A stretch of 39,082 bases of DNA from Flammeovirga aprica JL-4. Lineage in GTDB: Bacteria > Bacteroidota > Bacteroidia > Cytophagales > Flammeovirgaceae. Of the stretch, positions 1-7,045 are shown in pieces. The translations under genes were made by a program, and so were the position numbers. The notes beneath the pieces were generated by a model. It saw only the letters and a list, made by a program, of their open reading frames with translations. It did no database searches and was not told the origin of the DNA. The DNA lies in the NCBI RefSeq assembly GCF_012844305.1, contig NZ_JABANE010000085.1, positions 1 to 39,082 on the forward strand, read 5' to 3'. Numbering within the stretch: the stretch's first letter is position 1; every line of letters begins with the position of its first letter.

Positions 1-70
1 GGCACAATGGCGTGTGAATTTTTGGCACAATATGAGTGAAATGGGTGGCACAACGGCGAACGGTGTATCC
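1..70. mobile_element. Probable terminal repeat region of an IS21-family-like insertion sequence (partial)
   Basis: The heptamer GGCACAA occurs three times at 1-7, 23-29 and 47-53, spaced 22 and 24 bases. Each copy is followed by a similar spacer containing GTGAA or GCGAA. Arrays of roughly 20-bp direct repeats inside the ends are typical of IS21-family elements, where they bind the IstA transposase. No transposase gene lies in the window, so the body of the element would be to the left. The family assignment rests on repeat layout only. Confidence 0.45.
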
Positions 71-83
71 ACATATTACATAG

Positions 84-123
84 CTCAGTTGTGACGCGGT
101 CTGTATGCTACATCACGACTGAG
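84..123. repeat. Imperfect hairpin upstream of the HAD gene
   Basis: CTCAGTTGTGA (84-94) pairs with TCACGACTGAG (113-123), with one G-T type position and an 18-base loop. It lies between the IS-like repeats and the first gene. It could be a terminator of the element on the left or a recombination-related hairpin. No U-tract follows, so a simple terminator is not certain. Confidence 0.4.
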
Positions 124-163
124 TCATTCGTAAACATTAAAGCAAACAAATACATATAAAAAA

Positions 164-625
164 ATGAAGAAACCTACTTTAATTTTGGATCTAGATGGAG
201 TTTTAATTACAACTCCGATGTGGAAAGCAGACGAAATTGATGGTGACGGATATTCAAAATTCAACGAAAGTTGTGTAATAAATTTGAATAAACTTCTATC
301 TGTTTTTGAATGCGATATTATATTAAGTTCGACACGTAGAACCGTGAAAAAACTGGATGAATTCAACGAAATTTTCAAGTATAGAAAGATAAATTGTCCA
401 ATAAAATCATTTCTTCCTATATATGAGCACTGCAAGGACCGAAAGGAAGAGATTGAACAATTTATTAACGAATCAGGTATTGTCGATTTTTTAATTATTG
501 ACGATGATAAATCCTTAAATAGCTTGAATCCCTCTATTCAAAATAAATTAGTTAGAACAGAACTCATAAAAGGGTTCAATGAAGAGAAATTAAATGAGGC
601 AATTAGGATTATAAAAAGATCATAA
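164..625 (+). CDS. HAD-fold phosphatase-like protein (HAD domain of the Swiss-army-knife RNA-repair type)
   Basis: The 153-residue protein opens with ILDLDGVLIT, the HAD motif I with Asp9 and Asp11. It continues with LSSTRR near residue 54, a motif II Ser/Thr, and the acidic FLIIDDD near residue 110. This small-HAD layout, without a large cap domain, fits proteins annotated as HAD domain in Swiss Army Knife RNA repair proteins. Those are often orphan accessory genes and their substrates are mostly unknown. There is no signal peptide, so it is probably cytoplasmic. The ATG at 164 follows an A-rich stretch and is the obvious start. The last 49 codons are duplicated at 5074-5223. HAD fold is well supported; the exact substrate cannot be read from the sequence. 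Confidence 0.8.
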   Translation: MKKPTLILDLDGVLITTPMWKADEIDGDGYSKFNESCVINLNKLLSVFECDIILSSTRRTVKKLDEFNEIFKYRKINCPIKSFLPIYEHCKDRKEEIEQFINESGIVDFLIIDDDKSLNSLNPSIQNKLVRTELIKGFNEEKLNEAIRIIKRS

Positions 626-858
626 TAATTAGGTCTTTGTTTAGTCTTCAAACCCAAAAATTAAGCACTAGTTGAACAAAGGCTGTGTAGTTCTCTTGCA
701 CTCTTGTTTTGTAATACAGTAATATATATCTTGTGGTAATCTTTCTACAATCTTATAGCAAACTATTTTTTTAATGGGAGTTAGGAGGATTTTTTACTGA
801 TGGATAAGCGCCATTGTGTTTATCCAATGTTGTTGTGTACAATTAAATAATTAAGTTC
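626..858. other. Intergenic spacer with a degenerate repeat shared with 1961-2102
   Basis: No gene is seen. Bases 709-760 (TTGTAATACAGTAATAT onwards) resemble 2053-2102. Bases 772-805, around TTTTTTTAATGGGAGTTAGG, resemble 1961-2000. A short palindrome TGGATAA/TTATCCA at 801-825 flanks a 12-base loop. The spacer presumably holds the promoter of the following lipoprotein gene, but no consensus -33/-7 pair is convincing. Confidence 0.4.
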
Positions 859-1737
859 ATGAAATATCTAATCCTACTACTGATTCCCTTTTTCAGTTGC
901 TCAAATAGTGAATCCTTAAAGGATACAAAAACAATTGATAATAAAGTTGAGTCAAGAGAAACAGTCAACAATCCTGACCTAATAAAGCTCGCATCAGAAT
1001 ATCAAGGTAACTGGATATCTGAATCTTATATTAATAAGATGATTAAAAGTAAATCACCTTATGAAGCACAAAAAGAATCGTTTCAAAACATTTATATTGA
1101 CTCTAGCTTAATTGATAAAGAATATTTTGGAATTTCCATCTATACATATGGAGACACAGAAAGATCTCCAATCTACTATTATAAGAAAATAAAGGAAAAT
1201 GAATTTCTATTTTCACATAAAAAAATTGGAGATGAGTTTCTTGGAGACCCTTGTACAAGTGGTTGTGATAAACTTATTTTTGTAAACACGAATAGACAGA
1301 AAACTATAAGGTTACAAACGAAAAAAGGTATATCCGATTTTATTCAATTAGAAAAGAATTGCGAAGATTCTTATTTGTGCGAATTAGATGCATTTGCAAA
1401 CAAGATTTTCCTTGAGGGGTCTTATGTTCTTTTGGATGGAGAAAGGAATGTTTTATCTGCTAAATTTAATATTGGTAAAGAAGGAATTGCAAAAGGCTAT
1501 AAGGAAATAGAAAGGTTGCAGATATGGACTTCTTTCCGTGAAATAAATGGTGTTTTTGAAAGTGATATAGTACAAATAGGAGAAAGAACATCTAAACAAT
1601 TGGAGTACTATCAAGATAATCCAGAGAATGTATTTTATTTTGAGGTAAAAAACGAAGAAATAAACCTCTTTAGTTTAGATATGGAAGACTATACTGTTGT
1701 AAAGAAAGAATTAAAATATATACTGAAGAAAAAATAA
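859..1737 (+). CDS. Lipoprotein of unknown function
   Basis: This 292-residue protein starts with MKYLILLLIPFFSC, a short lipoprotein signal with Cys14 as lipidation site. The mature part is hydrophilic and has four cysteines between about residues 130 and 175 in two close pairs (PCTSGCDK and NCEDSYLCEL), which could form disulfides. I recognise no family. It is an isolated gene between two repeat-containing spacers, with a group II intron relic starting only a few bases after its stop on the opposite strand. It is expected at the periplasmic or outer face of a membrane; nothing suggests an enzymatic role. Confidence 0.7.
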   Translation: MKYLILLLIPFFSCSNSESLKDTKTIDNKVESRETVNNPDLIKLASEYQGNWISESYINKMIKSKSPYEAQKESFQNIYIDSSLIDKEYFGISIYTYGDTERSPIYYYKKIKENEFLFSHKKIGDEFLGDPCTSGCDKLIFVNTNRQKTIRLQTKKGISDFIQLEKNCEDSYLCELDAFANKIFLEGSYVLLDGERNVLSAKFNIGKEGIAKGYKEIERLQIWTSFREINGVFESDIVQIGERTSKQLEYYQDNPENVFYFEVKNEEINLFSLDMEDYTVVKKELKYILKKK

Positions 1738-1744
1738 AAGCACA

Positions 1745-1940
1745 CTTTCGAGTAAGTTAGGGGAATCTCACCCCTAACTTCTCACAGAAACGTACGTGAA
1801 CCTCTCAATTCATACGGCTCTTGTAATACAAAGTGCTACAAGAATCTGTAACCTAGAGACCAACGACAAAATAAGTTGGGGAATTCCCAAGCTATTTCCC
1901 TCAAAAAGGGATAGGCTATTAAGCGACTATTTCTAAACCT
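1745..1940 (-). mobile_element. 3' relic of a group II intron (maturase C-terminus remnant, domain V and domain VI)
   Basis: Read on the - strand, 1820-1787 is a 34-base domain V: GAGCCGTATG, a GAGA-type loop, then CACGTACG and TTTC. This is the most conserved part of bacterial group II introns. It is followed by the domain VI hairpin AAGTTAGGGG/CCCCTAACTT (1780-1754) and an intron-end-like CTTACTCGA near 1745. Just upstream (1937-1836) an open stretch ends in residues REIAWEFPNLFCRW and a stop, resembling the C-terminus of an intron-encoded reverse transcriptase. The rest of the reverse transcriptase and the 5' domains are absent, so the element is dead. Domain V is a confident call; the maturase tail is an inference. 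Confidence 0.8.
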
Positions 1941-2135
1941 TATCTACTAATTTTTTGATGGAAGTTGGGAGTGTTTATTACTAATCTTCAATCACTTGCA
2001 AGAGTACAGTAAAGGATATTTCTTAGAAATAGGCGAAAAAATGTTTATTTTTTTGTATTACATTAATATCTAATTTTAGGAATCTTTCAGCAATCTAGCA
2101 ACGATCGAAAATTCGATACACTCATCACAAACATT
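1941..2135. repeat. Degenerate repeats shared with the spacer at 709-805
   Basis: Two blocks resemble the spacer before the 859 gene, in swapped order. Block B (1961-2000, around TTTTTTGATGGAAGTTGGG) comes first here and block A (2053-2102, TTGTATTACATTAATAT to TCAGCAATCTAGCAAC) second. Identity by eye is about 70-75 percent. The order change argues against simple tandem duplication. A shorter block-A match, TTGTAATACATTAAT, precedes the gene at 10872. Confidence 0.4.
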
Positions 2136-2240
2136 ATGAAAAAAATAGCAACAATAATCATAACTCTTTTACTGTCAAGTATAGGGTTTTGTCAAGAATC
2201 AACAATATCAAGCAAACAATTAAGTGAAAAGAGATTATAA
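2136..2240 (+). pseudogene. Orphan signal-peptide fragment (34 codons)
   Basis: ATG at 2136 opens a 34-residue peptide: a Lys-rich start, then IATIIITLLLSSIG and a typical Bacteroidota FCQES cleavage site. It ends at TAA 2238-2240 after a short polar tail. A complete export signal with almost no mature protein suggests the 5' stump of a secreted-protein gene cut by rearrangement. It could instead be a tiny secreted peptide. It lies 29 bases before the YARHG lipoprotein gene. Confidence 0.5.
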
Positions 2241-2269
2241 ATAAACGCTAATATTTAAAGCAAAAAATC

Positions 2270-3175
2270 ATGAACTCACAAACGCTATCAAAAAAAGTAA
2301 TATACTTTTGGGCATTATTACTAATTGCGGGTTGCTCAGCAACAACTCAAAAAAATTCACAATCGAATGAAATAGATCAACAACAAGTTGCTAACGTAAT
2401 AGATCAACAGCCTGTTGAGAAATTTCGAGTAGATAAGGAATACTATTATTACATGGTTCAAGACTTTGACAGTGCAGATTTTAGGATTAAACGCAATGAG
2501 ATATATGCTCAATATGGATATAAATTCAAGTCTCAAGAACTTACCGAATATTTTAGTCAATTTAGTTGGTATAACCCTACAGAAGACAATGTAGATTCAT
2601 TACTCACTGAGTTAGATTTGGAAAACATCAAGTTTCTTCAAAAATATGAAGCTATTTTTAAAATTGAACGCCAAGTAGAATCTTTAACTATAGAAAATAA
2701 TACTGCAGGCTATCCATTGTCTGAATTTGACTCCATATATAGGCTTGGGAATAGTATAACGAAGATTGATCATGACAATATCCGAAGAGTAATGGATTTG
2801 TTTTTAGGTAAGCTTCTTCTGTATCCTAATATCGACGAAATTCGAGAAAAAGAGGCTGCTCAAGACTCTGATGAAAGATTTCCTTTAGAAGTATATATGA
2901 CTCGGCCAATTCAGATCACTGATGATATTTATTTATGCTCAGCAGCATCATTGTATCAAGGGATTGGTTGGAGAGATTATGCCGTTTATTATGCTATGGA
3001 TCGTAGTTCCAACATCATTGATACGATCAGATTTGATGGGTTTAAATGTGCTCGCAAAGATGTTTATATAAAAAAGATTGAAGAAGAAACAAACCTTCAT
3101 TTTTATGCTGGTGATGAAATTTTTGATTTTTACCTTGATGCCTATGGAATGTTTCATAGATCAAATAATATGTAA
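2270..3175 (+). CDS. YARHG-domain lipoprotein
   Basis: This 301-residue protein has a lipoprotein signal ending LLIAGCS (Cys22). Residues about 65-128 form a YARHG domain: RIKRNEIYAQYGYKF, then an aromatic YFSQFSWYNP segment and a helical end. YARHG is an extracellular domain named for its YARHG-like motif; its ligand is not known and a peptidoglycan or envelope role is usually suggested. The C-terminal 170 residues are unassigned. It is followed after 80 bases by another protein carrying a C-terminal YARHG domain, which suggests they are related in role. The domain call is firm; the function is open. Confidence 0.8.
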   Translation: MNSQTLSKKVIYFWALLLIAGCSATTQKNSQSNEIDQQQVANVIDQQPVEKFRVDKEYYYYMVQDFDSADFRIKRNEIYAQYGYKFKSQELTEYFSQFSWYNPTEDNVDSLLTELDLENIKFLQKYEAIFKIERQVESLTIENNTAGYPLSEFDSIYRLGNSITKIDHDNIRRVMDLFLGKLLLYPNIDEIREKEAAQDSDERFPLEVYMTRPIQITDDIYLCSAASLYQGIGWRDYAVYYAMDRSSNIIDTIRFDGFKCARKDVYIKKIEEETNLHFYAGDEIFDFYLDAYGMFHRSNNM

Positions 3176-3255
3176 TACATTATTTACGCATCACAGTAAT
3201 TAAATAATGTAAGAATAGAGTGAACTGTGTTTAATTAAAAATTTAAAAATAAATT

Positions 3256-4437
3256 ATGAAGAAACTAACATTCATCTTTTTGGCTTTGATAACGCTAAGA
3301 GTCTTTGCAAATGATTCTGCATATTACGCTTCTGGTAATCAATTGATACCGATTACCGAAACTGATATTTGCGTAACTAAAGAAGTATTAACCATAGAGA
3401 AAAAGACAGTTTATGAACAAAATGATGCCGGTGAGACAGTTGGTAAACAATACTTTGCTTATGTGACGGTTGACTATACCTTTTTTAATCCTGGACCAGA
3501 AAAAACCATCTTGGTTGGGTTCGAAGCTCCTTCACCAAATGGTGATGTTGATGGAACTCCCAAAAATGGAGCCCACCCTTATATTTCTGATTTTGATGTA
3601 AATGTGAACAGTGAATTATTAGAGTTTAAAACTTCTATTGTAAATACTGAAAATTATTATGTCAACAACAAGATAAATGCGAAGACTGAGGAAGAGATCA
3701 TTAATAATGGTTTTGATCAAAACTCACCTGATTTTTATTATGTTTATCATTTCAATGCAAATTTTAAATCTGGCTTAAATAAAATCACTCATACGTATAG
3801 ATTTAATATGTCGGGATCTGTAATGGGTGGATATAATTTTGATTATATTTTGACCGCTGCAAATAGATGGGGTAATAATCAAATAGATGATTTTACGCTA
3901 ATCATTGACATGGGAATAAGTGAAATTTTTAGTATGAGAAACACTTTTTTTGATGATAAAAGTGAATGGAAAATTCCCTATGGTAAATGCTATGATTCAG
4001 GGGATGAGAAGACTAAATTTATAACAGGTACTGGCAGAGTAATTTTCCATAAGAAAAATTTTAAACCTAAAGGAGAACTTTATTTAGGTTCATCAAGAGA
4101 TGAAAGGGAATATGGTTACCCTGCTTTTGACTATAGTATATACGGTTTACCAGAATATATAAATAGTGATATATCAAGTACCCGGTCAGTTGATGAAAAT
4201 TCATTTAAAATTTTAAGAAACCTACCTTTTGCTCTTAGAGGTTATGTATTTAAAACGGAGGTGATTCAAGAGTACTATTCATCACAATGGTGGTATAGTC
4301 CAAAACCTGAATACAAGGCTACTTTGGATGAATTATCGAGTGAGGAAATAAATTGGTTGGAAAAGGTAAAATCAAATAAGTGGGATAGTGAGTATAAAGA
4401 AGATAATAAGACATATTATCGATATGCACCCTACTAG
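3256..4437 (+). CDS. Secreted DUF4424-like protein with a C-terminal YARHG domain
   Basis: The 393-residue protein has a signal peptide cleaved near VFAND (about residue 19). Residues 20-300 resemble DUF4424-type secreted proteins: an N-terminal ASGNQLIPI segment, a 'TKEVLTIEKK' strand and a beta-rich middle with TYRFNMSGSV. Residues about 318-385 are a YARHG domain: LRNLPFALRGYVFK, then SSQWWYSPKP and a helix beginning LSSEEINWL. The upstream neighbour is also a YARHG protein. It probably acts in the periplasm or on the cell surface. The YARHG part is clear; the DUF4424 match is by general pattern. Confidence 0.7.
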   Translation: MKKLTFIFLALITLRVFANDSAYYASGNQLIPITETDICVTKEVLTIEKKTVYEQNDAGETVGKQYFAYVTVDYTFFNPGPEKTILVGFEAPSPNGDVDGTPKNGAHPYISDFDVNVNSELLEFKTSIVNTENYYVNNKINAKTEEEIINNGFDQNSPDFYYVYHFNANFKSGLNKITHTYRFNMSGSVMGGYNFDYILTAANRWGNNQIDDFTLIIDMGISEIFSMRNTFFDDKSEWKIPYGKCYDSGDEKTKFITGTGRVIFHKKNFKPKGELYLGSSRDEREYGYPAFDYSIYGLPEYINSDISSTRSVDENSFKILRNLPFALRGYVFKTEVIQEYYSSQWWYSPKPEYKATLDELSSEEINWLEKVKSNKWDSEYKEDNKTYYRYAPY

Positions 4438-4475
4438 GATGTAAAAGTGACATATAATAAAAATTGGCAACAAGC

Positions 4476-5054
4476 ATGAGAAAGATACTTCACATAATGA
4501 CACTTTTGATTTTGTGGATTAATTTATCCTTTGGTCAATCATTGGATAAAAAGTACATTGATAGTTGGGTCTTAAATACTGTTCCAAACTCAATGACTGG
4601 AAAAAATGTGCTTTACATAATTGAGGGTATACCATTGAACAATGATTCTTTAAATTATGAGCTTTCCAAGTTCAAACGATCTGACATTATAAGCATTCAT
4701 TACATAGGTAAAGCCTATGCCAATAGCTTGACTTTTTGTAGACCTTTGGAGGGAATAATAATTATAATACCCAAAGGCGGTCAATCAAAACGTTCAATTA
4801 GAGAAACCTTTTCTCAAGCAAAGGCAATGTATCCAAAACCTGATCTAAAAACAACCGCCGACATAGATCCAGAAAAAGGAGAACCAGTATTAATTATTGA
4901 CGGTGTACAGATTGACCACAGAAAATATTTTGACAGATTTAATGAAATAAAACTTAAAAAAATTATTGGAATTCAATACATAGACAACCCTGTAAACCCA
5001 GAGATTTTTGGTGCAAATTCAGTTAATGGATTAGTAAAAATTACCACAAAATGA
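4476..5054 (+). CDS. Secreted protein with two TonB-plug-like repeats
   Basis: A signal peptide (MRKILHIMTLLILWINLSFG, cut before QS) leads a mature protein with two halves of one pattern. The first has VLYIIEGIPL, then IISIHYIG and IIIIIPKGG. The second has PVLIIDGVQI, then KIIGIQYI, FGANSVNG and a final VKITTK. The second half closely follows the plug of SusC-like receptors ('PLIVIDG ... I.VLK ... YG..A.NGV..ITTK'), but no barrel follows. Such plug-only proteins may act as partners or decoys; this is inference. I chose ATG 4476; an in-frame TTG lies four codons upstream. The gene ends 19 bases before the truncated HAD copy. Confidence 0.65.
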   Translation: MRKILHIMTLLILWINLSFGQSLDKKYIDSWVLNTVPNSMTGKNVLYIIEGIPLNNDSLNYELSKFKRSDIISIHYIGKAYANSLTFCRPLEGIIIIIPKGGQSKRSIRETFSQAKAMYPKPDLKTTADIDPEKGEPVLIIDGVQIDHRKYFDRFNEIKLKKIIGIQYIDNPVNPEIFGANSVNGLVKITTK

Positions 5055-5073
5055 CTAGGTAGAAGTAGCGATA

Positions 5074-5223
5074 GGTATTGTCCATTTTTTAATTATTGAC
5101 GATGATAAATCCTTAAATAGCTTGAATCCATCTATTCAAAATAAATTAGTCCGAACTGAACTTATAAAAGGGTTCAATGAAGAGAAATTAAATGAGGCGA
5201 TTAGGATAATAAAAAGATCATAA
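5074..5223 (+). pseudogene. 5'-truncated duplicate of the HAD gene at 164-625
   Basis: These 150 bases match 476-625 at about 93-95 percent and stay in frame for 49 codons to the same stop: the FLIIDDDKSLNSLNPSIQ segment, then the C-terminal helix ending in RIIKRS. Most differences are third-position or conservative changes, and one gives Asp to His before FLII. There is no start codon and no HAD motif I, so it cannot make a phosphatase. Similarity stops abruptly on both sides (about 5072 and 5226), marking a recombination joint. Confidence 0.9.
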
Positions 5224-5321
5224 TATTCTACATGATGTTATTGGTAGTAATTTGTAAACGAAGTGTTATATTGAAACACCTAAACAAATGAATACTACAA
5301 CTAAACTTGTTGCAAAAGAAA

Positions 5322-6170
5322 ATGCTTCAATTTGAATATATCTTACTCTTTATAACCTACACTGCATTGACCATTTCTTTGTTTCTGCAAATACTGTGTT
5401 ACAATAAGAAAATGGAGAATCGGGAGACGATTGGGTTTACAATTTCACTTCTATTATTATTAATCTCCATTAGTGTATCGCCATTATTTCAAGAGGAAGA
5501 GACGACAACCCTTTCTACCTTGCTTTGTATGATTTTGATCGCTTGTACTACCTTTTTGGATACGCTGAGTCAACAGAAACATTCCATCCCCGTTAAGTTC
5601 CAAAAAATACACATTGGGGTTTCAATAGTAATGGCGGTAATGGTGATCGGTGCAAAGCTATTGGATGAAATGATGTTGGCACAATGGGCTGTGATTGTAT
5701 TTCTAATTATTTCCATCGTCACATCAATGCTAATTACAAGAAGTACAAAGGCCATCCAGCAATTCCAGCATTTGGAGAAATCTAATAGGATTTTTGCACT
5801 CACTTTTCTAGTGCTGACACCTATTTATCTAATTTTTCATTATGCTTTTGAACAAGAGTACCAACATTTTCAAATTGGTTTTCTATTGTACATTGCCTTT
5901 ACAGCATTGGCTATCAGAAAAATCTACGATGACATGCAGAGGTTGTCTCTCATCCAAAAAGGTAGCACACCAAACGAACAACAATTCAAGAACTATTCAC
6001 TTACAAAACGGGAGCAGGAAATAGCATCTTTGCTTCACAAGGGTGTGACTTATCAGAATATCGCTGATCAGCTTTTTATTTCTCTGCCAACAGTAAAAAC
6101 TCATGCAAGTAATATCTATAAAAAATGCGGTGTGAAAACCCGAAATGAACTTTCAAACTTGCTTAGGTAA
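5322..6170 (+). CDS. Seven-transmembrane LuxR-family transcriptional regulator
   Basis: The 282-residue protein has about seven hydrophobic segments in residues 1-200 (for example ILLFITYTALTISLFLQIL and FTISLLLLLISISVSPLF). A C-terminal LuxR/GerE helix-turn-helix follows at about 222-282, with LTKREQEIASLLHKG and QLFISLPTVKTHASNIYKK. It is probably a membrane-bound one-component regulator: the helices sense a signal and the cytoplasmic HTH binds DNA. The start is ATG 5322; a TTG-initiated form at 5307 is less likely. It sits upstream of two outer-membrane barrel genes, which are plausible targets. A 22-bp hairpin follows its stop. Confidence 0.85.
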   Translation: MLQFEYILLFITYTALTISLFLQILCYNKKMENRETIGFTISLLLLLISISVSPLFQEEETTTLSTLLCMILIACTTFLDTLSQQKHSIPVKFQKIHIGVSIVMAVMVIGAKLLDEMMLAQWAVIVFLIISIVTSMLITRSTKAIQQFQHLEKSNRIFALTFLVLTPIYLIFHYAFEQEYQHFQIGFLLYIAFTALAIRKIYDDMQRLSLIQKGSTPNEQQFKNYSLTKREQEIASLLHKGVTYQNIADQLFISLPTVKTHASNIYKKCGVKTRNELSNLLR

Positions 6171-6184
6171 TAGAATTACCATAG

Positions 6185-6238
6185 TTGTCAGTCATCATTA
6201 GCCCACGACTTAAGTGGTGGGCTAATGATGACTGACAA
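6185..6238. terminator. Perfect 22-bp inverted repeat after the LuxR gene
   Basis: TTGTCAGTCATCATTAGCCC (arm continues to 6206) pairs perfectly with 6217-6238 around a 10-base loop. The stem is far longer than a normal intrinsic terminator and no T-run follows. It may be a dispersed palindromic (REP-like) element that also ends transcription. It starts 15 bases after the regulator's stop. Confidence 0.6.
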
Positions 6239-6318
6239 ATACTACAATTAACTGAATATCAAGACTCATACTTTTGTATGATATCCCTTTATCAGGCCTA
6301 AATCATACTTTTACCCGA

Positions 6319-6349
6319 TTGTGAACCTCTCACATCACTTATAGTTTTG
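6319..6349 (+). promoter_or_regulatory. Bacteroidota-type promoter of the barrel operon
   Basis: TTG (6319-6321) is separated by 20 bases from TAGTTTTG (6342-6349), an exact fit to the Bacteroidota -7 consensus TAnnTTTG with the usual -33 TTG. It would start transcription about 10 bases before the ATG at 6367. It is the clearest promoter in the window. Confidence 0.65.
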
Positions 6350-6366
6350 CTTCAAAATTTAAGATT

Positions 6367-7041
6367 ATGAAGCACAAATTATTACTCATCACATTTATTA
6401 TTTTTTATTCTATTGGGAGCAATGCACAAGATTTAGCATTGCATCACAAAGTGTCTGAAAAACGACGGAATGCTACTGACTATTCTTCTGAGATGAATAG
6501 CTCGTATAAGGATTCTATTCAAAGTAAAACTACTAATTTCTTTATTGCCTATGACCTTGGAGAAGCTGTTTTTAACCAATTCAAATCTCTGGGTGGAGAA
6601 GCAGGTATAAGGTTTAAAAATGACCACTTACTAAGGCTTGCTTTCACCTATCTTTATTTATCTGAAAAACATCTCTCTTCTGATTTTGCAAAAGCGGTAG
6701 ACGGTAAAAATGTAAAAGGAAAGCAAGTTGGTTTTGAATTCTTTTATGACTTTCCTGTTTTTACCAAGGGTCTTTATATCGCACCTTCTTTTGGGTATTA
6801 TGATCATGAATACACGCATACCGTCTCTAATGAGAAACTTCAAAAATCCTCTTTTACTGTTGGAAGTGCCATCAGTTTTGTGGAAACAGATGTATTAAAA
6901 ATAAAAGGTCTTTACTATAGAGTTTCTCTTCCATTACGGTTCACCCTTGATCCAATTCAAGATACACAACTCGGTGACACCACCGTCAAGAATAATCGAT
7001 TTGATAATAGTATTTGGTTTTTCGTTGGTTTTCAATTTTAA
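6367..7041 (+). CDS. Outer-membrane beta-barrel protein
   Basis: The 224-residue precursor has a signal peptide cut after SNAQ (about residue 21). The mature part has alternating polar/aromatic strands such as LRLAFTYLYLSE, VGFEFFYDFPVF and YIAPSFGYYDHEY, and ends FFVGFQF with the terminal Phe needed for barrel insertion by BAM. The size suits an 8- to 10-stranded barrel. Four bases separate it from the next, larger barrel gene, so they form one operon behind the promoter at 6319-6349. No specific substrate family is recognised. Confidence 0.7.
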   Translation: MKHKLLLITFIIFYSIGSNAQDLALHHKVSEKRRNATDYSSEMNSSYKDSIQSKTTNFFIAYDLGEAVFNQFKSLGGEAGIRFKNDHLLRLAFTYLYLSEKHLSSDFAKAVDGKNVKGKQVGFEFFYDFPVFTKGLYIAPSFGYYDHEYTHTVSNEKLQKSSFTVGSAISFVETDVLKIKGLYYRVSLPLRFTLDPIQDTQLGDTTVKNNRFDNSIWFFVGFQF

Positions 7042-7045
7042 TAAA

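Noticed and set aside
124..435. Open frame on the - strand opposite the HAD gene
   Set aside because: It is a shadow of a clear HAD coding sequence, with no family features of its own.
3..818. CACAATGGCG near base 3 and its reverse complement at 809-818, as possible inverted ends of an element
   Set aside because: A 10-base match is expected by chance at a fair rate in 39 kb; no longer match flanks it.
626..858. Integron attC-like site between small orphan genes
   Set aside because: No pair of RYYYAAC and GTTRRRY boxes with a foldable site was found in this or the other spacers.
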